DNA of 64,000 nucleotides from Heliocidaris tuberculata (taxonomy: Eukaryota > Echinodermata > Echinoidea > Camarodonta > Echinometridae), in assembly GCA_025618425.1 (NCBI GenBank), contig CM046838.1, positions 6,967,655 to 7,031,654 of the forward strand, given 5' to 3'. A program made the translations under genes and the position numbers. Below are positions 54,901 through 64,000 of the stretch, piece after piece. The first letter of the stretch is position 1. Each line of letters begins with the position of its first letter. The notes under the pieces are model-generated. The model saw only the letters and a list, made by a program, of their open reading frames with translations. It did not search any database and was not told the DNA's origin.

Positions 54901-57900
54901 TGACCTCTTGATCTTTGCTTTAACCGTGAATTTTACCTTGAAGGTCATGTAATCTGGAGATGAAATTTCGTTAATTTATATGTCAACGTTTCATCTACTC
55001 GGAGGAGTAATATTTTTTGTTTTCTTTCCAGCTTCTTTTTAAAATTGACAAAAATCTGATTTTCACTGTTTGACCTAGTATCAGTAATTTATTCAGAACA
55101 GTACATGTATAATACCCATTGTGCATGACATATTCCACAACATCTTATTCAGGCAACTGTGGCAACATCATCATGAATAATTAATGACACTTGGCAGCAA
55201 AAGCATTTTTAGAATGACAGGTTTGACACAATGAGTGTTCATATGTTATTGAGATTGTTTTCAAAATATTACATTTTCTTAGTCACTCATTTTTTATGCA
55301 TACATGTATTGTATTTGAAAAAAAAAAATCATATTTTCATGCATTCTACAGAAAATTATTTACTCTACAAGTATTAGTGTACACATGTAAAAACAAAAAA
55401 AGTCATGAGGAAATCATATTCTCAAGAACAAAAATTAAAAATTTGTTTTATGAATATAAACCAAACAATTGGTGAGTTGCGACCCAGTGATGTCACAAAC
55501 TCATGACTGAGTTGCCAATTTGTCTGAATGTTGTGATCTTCATTGTTTTCCCTATATGCAGTTTATCATGCCACTAAAAAAATTCATACAAACTTATTAG
55601 TTGTCTGATTTTCCTCAAACTTTTTTTGATCTGTACATGTAGGTCTGATTTTTCTGCTTCATTGAAAACCAAGGGTTACATGATTACATCATATAATATT
55701 GCATCTATAGTCAACCTTACTTTTTAATCATACAACAATAAAGTGGAGAATAATAGCTTTAATTTATTACAAAATTTGTAGTCATATGCCAAGTTTTGAC
55801 CAAAAATATTAACAGTTTCCCCAAATTGCTCAAAATCTTTACTCTCATGTTGACTTTGTGCATGCAGTACCACTTTTGAACTGAAATTACAGCCCTGTAC
55901 TAGTGTTTCAATTTCAGACAAGTCCTGCTTATCTAAACAATATTTCAAGCATAAGACAGGAAAGTAGAGCATGTTATCATACATTGACAAGTTTTGATGA
56001 AATTATAAACATTTTTTTTTTTTAATCTGAGTTTTCTTATTGACTTTGTCTTCCAAAAATTGTACCCTGTAGTACATGTACAGTGAACCTGTACATGTAC
56101 ATGCAGATGGCATTATAATAGAGCTTCGAAAGGATAACAAGCTTTGAATATCTTTTATGATTTTGAAGGAAAAAAAATCAAGAATTGCAATGTAATTCAG
56201 TGTGAAACCTACATGTAAAAGTGTAATAAAAAGCAACCCCCCCCCCCCTTTTTTTTGGGGGGGGGGGGCAGGCTTATGACACATGATCATACCAATTATT
56301 TGAACTGTATGGAACATTTTTTGATTTTTTGATATTTTGACCTGAAATGGCCTTTTTGGACACATAAATTAGATTTTTTTTATTGTAAATATGGTAAATT
56401 CTATTATAAAAATATGCTGTCATTGTTAGTCAAATCTTGTTTAATAGGATTACCGATAAGGGGAATTTTACAAATTTCATTTAGTAAAAAATTAAGACAG
56501 ATGAGAAGTCTTGAGTATGAAGAAGATCAAAAGTCAGATAGATTTTGACCGATCTCTCACGTTATTCAGGGTAAAAGTACTTGTGTACTTTAAAAGGCAT
56601 TGATTAACTTTGCCCAGGATTGAAAAAAAAAATCACTGTTCCAGCTAATGCTGTAATCATAATTGCAAACCTTTAGCTCAGACAGGAATCGCCTAAGTTT
56701 TATAAGCTGATCGGTCGTTTATATATCAAGATATTTACGATTGAACATTGATGTCGGGATAGAGTACCACCGAACCCTAAAGAACTCTTACGGTTGGCAT
56801 ACCTCGCTCTATCACAGAATACCGTACGGGCTGGAAACCCGCTCTGAAATCGCCAAGCGCTGGTGCTTGGTTTTTGTGACTGCAGCGCAGCGAAGAAGCC
56901 GAGCGACTTGCGCTAGCGATTGATAGCGATTTTGTCTTTTTTAGGATAGTAAACGGGTTCCATTTTCTCTCATACTTTCACATATCCTTAATTATATATG
57001 TAGTTAGAGGACTGCACAGAATTCACTGGCATTTGAGCTGATTTTGCAATTTTTCACAAAGTTAATCAATCACTTTAAAGCTCATGTATTGTACAGTATT
57101 GGTAACAAAAAGGAAATTGGAAAGAAACATGTTAAACATAGTCTCATGTTGTTCTCTTTGTATCAAAAGATGTCTGTAAGAGATCATTTGGTATTCCATC
57201 TATGATTTCTGGTGAATTTCAGTGTAAATATCTGTAAGGAATGCTTGATCACTGCCATAATGCTACGACCCTTCCACCCTGACGGCTCCCCAGACAGCAA
57301 TCTTGGGGCTTCGCATAGAGACAGCGTGTGTGCACTGTGTGTACATGTAGCTACTCATCATTGGTTTTACACGTGTGTTTACAGTGTATAGCACATGCTA
57401 CCTTTGTTGGGATTTCACGTGCCTGTCCCGGCACATAAATTAGTTTTTGCCTCTTATTTGTTTAATATTAAACTTTAGGAGGCGAAATCTTCACAGTGTC
57501 TTAGTATTGCTAGTATCTTGCTATTTATCAACAAAAATTGAAGAAATCTGACAAACAGTTTTTGAGGGCTTACCAAAACTTTACATGACCTTTAACAATG
57601 AATTGTATGTATGCCTTGGAATAAATTTACAGTCTTGCTCCTTGGTATGTGGAAAGTTCATTTTTACAGCTTACATGTACATGCTGGAATGAAGAAAGTT
57701 ATTTCACAAAGTGATGTCTTATCTGTCACATTTTCCATTTACAGCTCAAACATTTCTGATGGATTAAGTACAAAAAAAAAATATATAAAAAAAAAAAGAG
57801 TGAGGGTTGGATGTCATGTCCCATTTAATACACTGACATTACCCTAAGTTGGAAATAGTTACCCCGGCCTTAGCTCCAGCAACCATTACTCGGCTGTTGC

Positions 57901-58011
57901 ATTTACTTTCTGTCATTTAAGGAGAGTTCCTATTCAGCTATATATATTTTATTTCATTTTTGTCCCCGCCGAACGAAGTTCGCGAGGGGACTATGAAACG
58001 GGCTCCGTACG

Positions 58012-58046
<35 letters not shown>

Positions 58047-61000
58047 CCGTCCGTCCGTCCGTCCGTCTGTCCGTGTGTGCTCAAATGTTAGAAAATGCTA
58101 CTTCTCCGTCATTTCTTGGCCGATTTTGATTCCGATTGTTTTATCTGATAGGGCTGGGTGGGGGCTTCCAAACTTCTACACAGAATTTTGAAATTCATTA
58201 ATTATGCAAATTTATGCAAGTTTATTCAAAATCGACGAAAAATGCTACTTCTCCTCTATTTCACATCGGATTTTGATTCCGATTGTTTTATCTGATAGGG
58301 CTGGGTGGGGGCTTCCAAACTTCTACACAGAATTTTGAAATTCAATAATTATGCAAATTTATGCAAATTTATTCAAAATTGACAAAAATGCTACTTCTCC
58401 TCTATTTCAAAAAGGATTTTGATTCCGATTGTTTTATCTGATAGGGCTGGGTGGGGGCTTCCAAACTTCTACACAGAATTTTGAAATTCATTAATTATGC
58501 AAATTTATGCAAATTTATTCAAAATTGACGAAAAATGCTACTTCTCCTCTATTTCACATCGGATTTTGATTCCGATTGTTTTATCTGATAGGGCTGGGTG
58601 GGGGCTTCCAAACTTCTACACAGAATTTTGAAATTCATTAATTATGCAAATTTATGCAAATTTATTCAAAATTGACAAAAAATGCTACTTCTCTATTTCA
58701 CATCGGATTTTTATTCTGATTGTTTTATCTGATAGGGCTGGGTGGGGGCTTCCAAACTTCTACACAGAATTTTGAAATTCATTATTCATGCAAATTTATG
58801 CAAATTTATTCAAAATGGCTGAAGGTTCATAATGTTTTCATGTTTTATATTTCAGTTGTATACATGCATTGTTGGTATTCTCTTCTTTTGCATGCAGTAA
58901 CATTATTATTTTATTCACTAAAGTTTTTCACTGAAGTTTTAAGGTTCAGGCTAGTTAATTTCCACAGATCTGCACTTCCGGCGGGGACATTTATTACGCA
59001 TTGCGTAATTTACTCATTCACTTGTTAAATTTATTTTTGTATCATTTTGTGTGTTAGACCAAATGATAGAGTTCTCCAACCTTTCATCACTAGAACATTA
59101 GAAATTCCTTTTAATTTCAAATCGAAAGAGAAATATTACTCACTTATTTTTGATTCATTTTCATTCAGACTTTTCACTAATAACGTGTTTCTCCATTATA
59201 TCTGCTTTCCTCCAGTGCAATTTGCTATAAGGTAGAATTTCCCTTTGAAAGGAATAAAATTGTACATTGTGATGACAGAACGATAATGAGTCATAATGAG
59301 TATGTTTTACAGGTCAGTTAAAGAAAGTGAAATCACATTTGAGTGCTCTGTCACGTCTACATGTACATGTATGTGGTACAACAATGCCAGACAGCCAGAC
59401 AGAGGAACTGAAGAATAGTTAAGCAGGCCAATAAAATTCTAGATGGAGAATTAGACTTAGATGAATAAAGAGACAATAGTCAAAGAGGCAAAAGCAGTAG
59501 ACAAAGACAAAACCCATCCATGAAATTTTCAATTTATAGCTCATGCTAAAAAGAGTCCTATATTTTATGTAGATCTGTAGGCAGATACTAGCCATTCTTA
59601 CCATCATCTATCTTTAAGCAAAATCCTATTGTAGGTTGATTGATTATTTTCCTAATATTGTTATAAATGTCCTTTAGTGTTTCAAAACTTCTTAAAATAA
59701 TCCATGACTGACATTTTAAACATAGAAACAAAGTGCATATCTCTAGCCAGACTCTAGGTTCTTGAAAGATTTTTTCTCTGCAAATTGCTAGTTATTTCTT
59801 CAAATTTTTGCTTGATATTGAGCAAGCTGTTTAATTACTGTACATGTACATGTACATGTAGTCTTGTGCCAGTATGAAATTTGCATATGTACATGTATGT
59901 TCAAATATCCTGCCTTCTAGATGAAAACTACCGGTAAGTGTTTGCATGTTAATTGTCATTTTTTTTGGGGGGGGTGGTCAAAATACATGTACATGTACAT
60001 GTAGCAATAAGCTGTCCTTTAGCATCATTTCCACAAATGACTTGTGTAAATGATTTTAATGTGTCACCTCTTAATTAAAACTCAAATGACTGAATCACTA
60101 GTATACTTTCCTGACATAAACAGAAAATCACGTCACAACACAGACATGACTCACTCCCAAATCCTTGTGTGACTGTCGTACAGAAAAGACTGCACATGCA
60201 CTTGTAAGGTTCCTACATGTACATGTATGAATAAGAGAGATGCCATTCAGTTTCAAAAGTCTTGTAGATTACAAGTACATCAGTTTTTTTTGTTTTTTTT
60301 TGGGGGGGGGGTTGGTGACAAGATTTTTTTTTTTTCTTCGCCAGCCTTCCAAAAATCGCTCGGGGGGGGGGGGGGGGGGGAGGGGTGTTGGCGAGAAATT
60401 TCCTTTTTTTCACCTGACTAGCCAAAAAAACAAAAACAAAAACTCTTGTACACGTTTGGCGGGAGGTTTACACGCTTGGCGGAGAGAATGAGCGCAGTAG
60501 CATGAGACTCCTGCCAAAAGCGGGAGGGTTGTACATGTATGTACATGTACAGTACATATAATACAGTTTACATTAAATAAACTGCAATTACATGTACGTA
60601 AAATGTGCTGTGAAAAATATTTTCTTCCGATTTTTCAAATGAGGGGTTGAAATTTTATGGTAATGTTATGTCATGCATAATCATATGCATGTGTTGTACA
60701 ATGTACATGTACATGTAGGGTAATATGTATAAAATTTATAGTGCAAGTGCTTGAGGGGGAGTAGGGGTCAGTGGTGTGGAAATTAAATGTTAAAAAATAT
60801 ATTTGTAAAGATTTAATTATGCAACATCTAGTACATGTACATTAGGGCCAATATGTAAAGGTACATGAACACTGTACAGTACATTGTTTGTAAAAAATAC
60901 ATATATTGGAAATATGTGTACATGTACTACATGTATGTATATGTACTGTGCAGTATACTACACTGTAATGTACAGTGTACTGCATGAATTTGAACATCAT

Positions 61001-62228
61001 ACTCAGCCTGCATTTATTATGCGCACTTGGGCTGAAACCAAATGTTTCCTGAGGGAAAGATCCTTGCCTACAGGTTTATGACTAATGAATTCCCAATTTC
61101 AGTCAGTTCAGTAGTTCATTGAATCTTGCCCCGCATTCTCATGCTTTTAGGCTTTTATCGTAATGTGTTTACAGAAGCCTAAGGGTATTTTAAAGAGAAG
61201 TTTGAGTTCTGGGAAAGGTGAAAAATTATTTGTGAGCTTTCTCATTCTTTTCATGTCAGTTTGACAGAACATCATAGCAGAAATGTCCTCTGGAAAGGAT
61301 TGCTCCTCAAATGTCCTTATATTCAAAATATGACAAGAAATAACTGAAGTGTTCAGGCCGAACATTCACGCCACATGTGTATATAGACCTATTTCTGTGT
61401 GAAGTGCATGTGCTTTTCAGCTAAATTGGGTCAATTTCTTGATATTTTGATGATTCCAAAACCTTACAGTAAACACCAATTCGTATGTAGACGTGATCAA
61501 CCTCTCCCAATTGCCTTGAGACAGTTTCTTTCACAATTTTGCATGACCAGAACGCAACTTTATCTTTAAATTGGCAGTTAAAACTGCTAAGTGCTTTTTC
61601 TTAGTGGCCATGCATTTTGGATACAAGTTTTTGCAATTTTCTGTCAGTTAAATGTCTGTATGTGTATCATTTATCAAGATCAATTTTCACTGTCACTGTG
61701 TGTACATGCTAAATGTTTACAATGTGTATTCATGAAGGTCTGTGTGAAATATTCACAACTGAGAGCTCAACATTAGCTGTTGCCCAAGATGACAGGACAA
61801 ATATAGTGTATAATCAGGCAACTACATTTACATACATGTAAAATCAATACATGAAGTCTGAGTAAACATGTACTTAGCCCCTCCCCCCAAAAAGGAAAGA
61901 AGAAATGTCTTTTGATTATCACTGTCTGATTTAAAAGAGTATAATTTGTAAGCCTACATTTATGTGCTACTACTATTACATACTGTATGTGCCAAAGGCC
62001 TATGTTTTCGTGAAGTTTTATGATTTCAAAATTTGATGTGGTTTTATCCATTTCTTTACATGTCCTTGTCATGCTGATGTGTGGTATAGAAGTAACACAT
62101 TTTTTTATTTCTTCCCGCAGCCATGTGTACTGATTGTGAGCTATCGGCGTTCAGATGACTCAGTGGTGGTCCTGGGAACAAACTGTGAGGCAGAATGGAA
62201 ACCAGACTCAAGTGTCATTGCAGTGGCT
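48833..62228 (+). CDS. RIC1: RIC1 (RAB6A GEF complex partner 1), 5' part
   Basis: RIC1 with RGP1 activates RAB6 at the Golgi; its N-terminus forms a WD40-type propeller (family knowledge). Two coding exons are visible, joined in phase 0: exon 1 ends HLWQCK and exon 2 starts PCVLIVSYRR, matching recalled human SIWYSR-PSVLIVTYKE. Exon 2 continues CEAEWKPDSSVIAVA (human QAEWRPDSTMIAVS). Only about 83 of roughly 1400 residues lie in the window. Exon 1 contains a one-base frameshift in an A5 run. The 13.1-kb intron holds several transposon copies. Confidence 0.88.
49365..49535. repeat. Dispersed repeat, copy 1
   Basis: Shares GTTTCGAGGCTTG-like, TGAAATAAGA, GATGAAAAGTTTGTGTTCGT and GCGTGTTTTGTTTT blocks with 54228-54403. 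Probably an ancient transposon; not classified. Confidence 0.6.
49729..50397. mobile_element. TIR element with GGTGACCATATTTCGCGC ends
   Basis: Left GGTGACCATATTTCGCGC and right GCGCGAAATATGGTCACACC are inverted; pairing extends outward through CATTGTATGATGG / CCACCATACATTG, giving a TIR of about 32 bp. About 670 bp, no recognised coding sequence. Lies in RIC1 intron 1. Confidence 0.7.
50537..51885. mobile_element. 1.3-kb non-autonomous element, copy 2, 8-bp TSD GGTTAGAC
   Basis: Perfect TSD GGTTAGAC at 50529-50536 and 51886-51893. Colinear with copy 1 (24597-25908) from CATTCGTGTATCGG to GGATGGGTG, with small indels, a G run at 51102-51114 and the same family E fragment. Inserted in RIC1 intron 1. 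Confidence 0.9.
51955..52295. mobile_element. GGGCTAACTCGG TIR element, uninterrupted copy
   Basis: Left GGGTCGGGCTAACTTAAACT and right CAGTGCCGAGTTAGCCCGGA are inverted ends. Its interior aligns with the two halves of the split copy at 20437-20670 and 24284-24385, and serves as the empty-site reference for that nest. Confidence 0.75.
52885..53335 (-). pseudogene. CR1/RTE-like LINE reverse transcriptase C-terminus
   Basis: On the minus strand: LENVQRRATRLVPELKALPY, AQRLGQLNIPTLAYRR, GLRGDMIET, a stop-containing 15-bp insertion, FNKYDCDVTPNL, QTRGHSKKWFIPRTK, then VRICKLWSNL and the terminal VHSFEVALDRCW. This is the classic end of a non-LTR ORF2. Stops show it is dead. It includes the intact AGCTTAAAGGAGGG site that is interrupted in the copy at 24.6 kb. 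Confidence 0.85.
53690..54215. repeat. GC-rich internally repeated segment
   Basis: AGCCTTTGATCTAGCGGCTT at 53701 and CAGCCTTTGATCAAGCGGCT at 53926 start two units of about 225 bp that share CTCGACGGCGACCGC and GATCGGTGC blocks; GGCAGT..CCCACTG fragments recur. GC content is well above the surrounding intron. Not recognised. Confidence 0.55.
54228..54403. repeat. Dispersed repeat, copy 2
   Basis: Partner of 49365-49535, diverged with small indels. Located just after the GC-rich repeated segment. Confidence 0.6.
54410..56580. other. RIC1 intron 1, no supported gene
   Basis: AT-rich intronic DNA with a C run/G run pair at 56237-56268 and scattered TACATG motifs. No exon-like or transposase-like frame was found on either strand. 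Confidence 0.5.
56590..57078. mobile_element. TTAA-bounded MITE, family G
   Basis: Left TTAAAAGGCATTGATTAACT and right reverse complement TTAAAGTGATTGATTAACTT pair over about 24 bp. The right TTAA (57075-57078) is shared with the neighbouring family A element. Confidence 0.75.
57075..57595. mobile_element. TTAA-bounded MITE, family A, copy 2
   Basis: Same sequence as 537-1036, with blocks such as AAAAAGGAAATTGGAAAGAA, CACCCTGACGGCTCC and GGGCTTACCAAAACTTTACA. TTAA at 57075 and 57592. Abuts family G without a gap. Confidence 0.7.
58017..58078. repeat. (GT)n and (TCCG)n microsatellites
   Basis: GT dinucleotides at 58018-58046, then CCGT tetranucleotides, inside the TGTCCCCGCCG element. Confidence 0.95.
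58085..58815. repeat. Tandem array, period about 147 bp, 5 units
   Basis: GCTTCCAAACTTCTACACAG recurs at 58164, 58311, 58457, 58604 and 58748 (spacings 147, 146, 147, 144). Units also share AAATGCTACTTCTCC, GATTCCGATTGTTTTATCTG and ATTATGCAAATTTATGCAAA, and are very similar to one another. Confidence 0.95.
60290..60390. mobile_element. G/C-tract MITE fragment, inverted
   Basis: CGCCAGCCTTCCAAAAATCG then CTC and a G run is the reverse complement of the GAGCGACTTTTGGAGGGCTGGCG block found in the copies at 27821 and 45012. Ends not identified. Confidence 0.6.
62121..62228 (+). CDS. RIC1: RIC1 exon 2
   Basis: 36 codons, phase 0 at both ends, after tcttcccgcag and before gtaagt. Reads PCVLIVSYRRSDDSVVVLG then TNCEAEWKPDSSVIAVA, a propeller blade segment. 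Confidence 0.92.
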
Positions 62229-62297
62229 GTAAGTAGATTGTGTTTTACATAACTTTTTTAGTTATTTTTTTTAAGTTTTGGTATTTATTTGGGTTGG

Positions 62298-62425
62298 ATG
62301 AAAGCAGAAAAATTAAAGAAACAGATTACTGAAAGTTTGAGCAAGATCCGTGAAGAAATAAGAAACTTTTTTTAAATTTTGAAGTTGTAATCAATCAAAC
62401 ACAAAGTGGCAACTTTGTGACGTAC
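62298..62425. mobile_element. Partial arm of MITE family B
   Basis: GAAAGCAGAAAAATTAAAGA and ACAGATTACTGAAAGTTTGA match the arm of the elements at 1579 and 15714. Only one arm is present. RIC1 intron 2. Confidence 0.45.
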
Positions 62426-63268
62426 ATATCTTGCTACATTAGCTCCTCTCTCCTTTGCTCTGTACAGAAAATTTCATATACATGTACATGTAGGTTGTAC
62501 ATATGTATGTAGAGACTTATTTGCAATGATTACATCTAGGATGCTTGTATGATAAAATATTTTCTTTGGAGAAAATGGAAATATATGATTTTTTTTTAGT
62601 ACAGGGCAAATGGTAGAGGAGCTTGCAAGATACATGTACATGTATACATCACTGCGAAAAACGCCATTTTGAAATGGAGTTGACGCCAGTTTGTTTTTGT
62701 CTTGTATAGTTTCCATGATAGATCCAGCTCCTATAGAAACTTTATTCAGCTTGTTTGACCTATAGATTTATTTTTTATTGAATTTTTAGTACATGGAAAT
62801 CTAGATTTGCATAATTTTTTGGAGCATTTTTTCCTAAAAAATCATATTTTGAGATGTTGTGTACATGTACATTTGTATGATTCCACAAGATACCACTAAT
62901 ATAACTGTTTTCTGGAAAATACAGGTCCCAATTGACCTGTAGCAGTTTAGCTTCTACCGGACTCTACCCAAATTTGTAAGATGCCCTTGAAATTGCCCTT
63001 CCCTTTCCCAAATTTGTCCCTTTTTTTTTTGCTATGACACCTCAAATGTGTGCATATGGGACTATTTTCTGTGTTATAAAAATCATTAAATCGAATGTGA
63101 TACATGTATGTATAAAGTACAAAATTGAGTAAAATCTGAATGATTAAAAGCCCCATTCAGCCTTGATCAGGTTGAGCTTGCCTAGCTGATCAGATTGTGC
63201 AGAAAAAAGTCGATGTAAAATGAGGCCACATTACATTATGCACACATTTTTGGTCTGTTTTCTTATGA

Positions 63269-63350
63269 AGGATAATGAAGCAATATTATTCTGCCCCATT
63301 TCATGATGGATAATGAAGCAATATTATTCTGCCCCATTTCATGATGGATA
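63269..63350. repeat. Tandem duplication, 41-bp period
   Basis: GGATAATGAAGCAATATTAT with TCTGCCCCATTTCATGAT is present twice in direct order. Confidence 0.9.
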
Positions 63351-63985
63351 TGTCTACTGCGGAGTATGATCTACAAGATTAATGTGATTTTCAGAGCAAT
63401 TTGTATGAGATGAAATTTTATAGTAGCATGCCTAACATTCATAAAAAATTTGAAATATTTTCATGAACAAGTACATGTACTGTACATGTAGGCATACATG
63501 TACATGTAGGCCTAAATTTTGCATGTACAGTTGTACACTTTTAGATTAAAAGATAATTAATGAGAATTAGTCTAATCATCTTAAAAATCAGCTCTTTAGG
63601 GTTGACCATTCATTTCACTTTCCTAGTTGAGGTTTAAATTGTATTACTTGCAATTTTTAAAATCTTAGCATAAAGCAAGCTTCATCACAAGTTCCTATAG
63701 GCTGCATACATGTACATGTTGTATGTCCCCTCTGGTACCAGGCTTTATGAAACGTCCTGATGAAAACATACACAGTATACAATGTACATGTACATTATTT
63801 AGATTGTTAGCAGTGTGTATTTTATTTCCGACACTAAATGATGCCAATAAAACCCTATTGCACATTTTTAGTGGACGAACTTGAAGATAGGTTTGATAAC
63901 AAGTACGGTAAATAGAAAAACATGTACATGTACATGTAGTACATGTTGATAAATGTGGCATACATGTACTTGTACATGTACTTCT

Positions 63986-64000
63986 GGGGGGGGGGGGGGG
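63986..64000 (+). repeat. G run at window end
   Basis: At least 15 G up to the last base; it may continue. Resembles the G runs at MITE ends elsewhere in the window. Confidence 0.8.

Larger units (their letters stand above)
57961..58989. mobile_element. TGTCCCCGCCG TIR element containing a tandem array
   Basis: Ends TGTCCCCGCCG (57961) and CGGCGGGGACA (58979-58989) are perfect inverses; T-rich flanks allow a short TTT target duplication. The left interior has AACGAAGTTCG and CGAGGGGACTATGAAACG, then (GT)n and (CCGT)n, followed by the tandem array. No transposase. Confidence 0.8.

Noticed and set aside
58085..58815. CRISPR-like array
   Set aside because: Repeats are about 147 bp, contiguous and without unique spacers, in a eukaryotic intron; it is a tandem satellite.
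1..64000. A novel multi-gene defence or biosynthetic system
   Set aside because: All supported exons belong to three ordinary animal genes; the remaining structure is explained by transposons and simple repeats.

Overview
The window is eukaryotic: split genes with GT-AG introns, AT-rich introns, abundant microsatellites and dense transposable elements. Three recognisable animal genes are present. The domain content and the MITE/SINE/LINE mix fit a marine invertebrate deuterostome, most likely an echinoid; that placement is inference, since no species-diagnostic marker was tested.

Layout. (1) 1-19822, minus strand: nearly complete DHX36 (RHAU), the DEAH-box G-quadruplex helicase, in 20 coding exons whose phases all join, giving about 977 codons before the window edge cuts the last residues. 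(2) About 19.9-40.2 kb: a gene desert made of transposons nested in transposons: hAT-like MITEs with 8-bp target duplications, foldback elements, a dead Tc1/mariner transposase between long inverted repeats, LINE fragments and tandem minisatellites. (3) 40306-42112, plus strand: a complete three-exon Tctex1-domain dynein light chain gene, closest by memory to DYNLT5/TCTEX1D1 (177 aa). (4) 42.1-48.7 kb: intergenic sequence with MITEs. (5) 48833 onward, plus strand: the first two coding exons of RIC1 (RAB6A GEF partner), separated by a 13.1-kb intron that holds TE copies; the gene runs off the right edge.

The three genes have unrelated jobs (RNA/DNA G4 unwinding, dynein light chain, Golgi RAB6 activation). 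They show no operon-like or pathway link; they are simply neighbours.

The most useful results are: a one-base homopolymer frameshift in RIC1 exon 1; a 1.3-kb non-autonomous transposon present twice with perfect 8-bp target duplications and an internal empty-site control; a hAT-like MITE family whose termini carry oligo-G/oligo-C tracts; a 3.8-kb palindrome around a dead mariner-type transposase; and a TIR element containing a tandem array of about 147 bp period. I found no CRISPR, operon, rRNA or functional tRNA gene, and no convincing novel protein-coding system.
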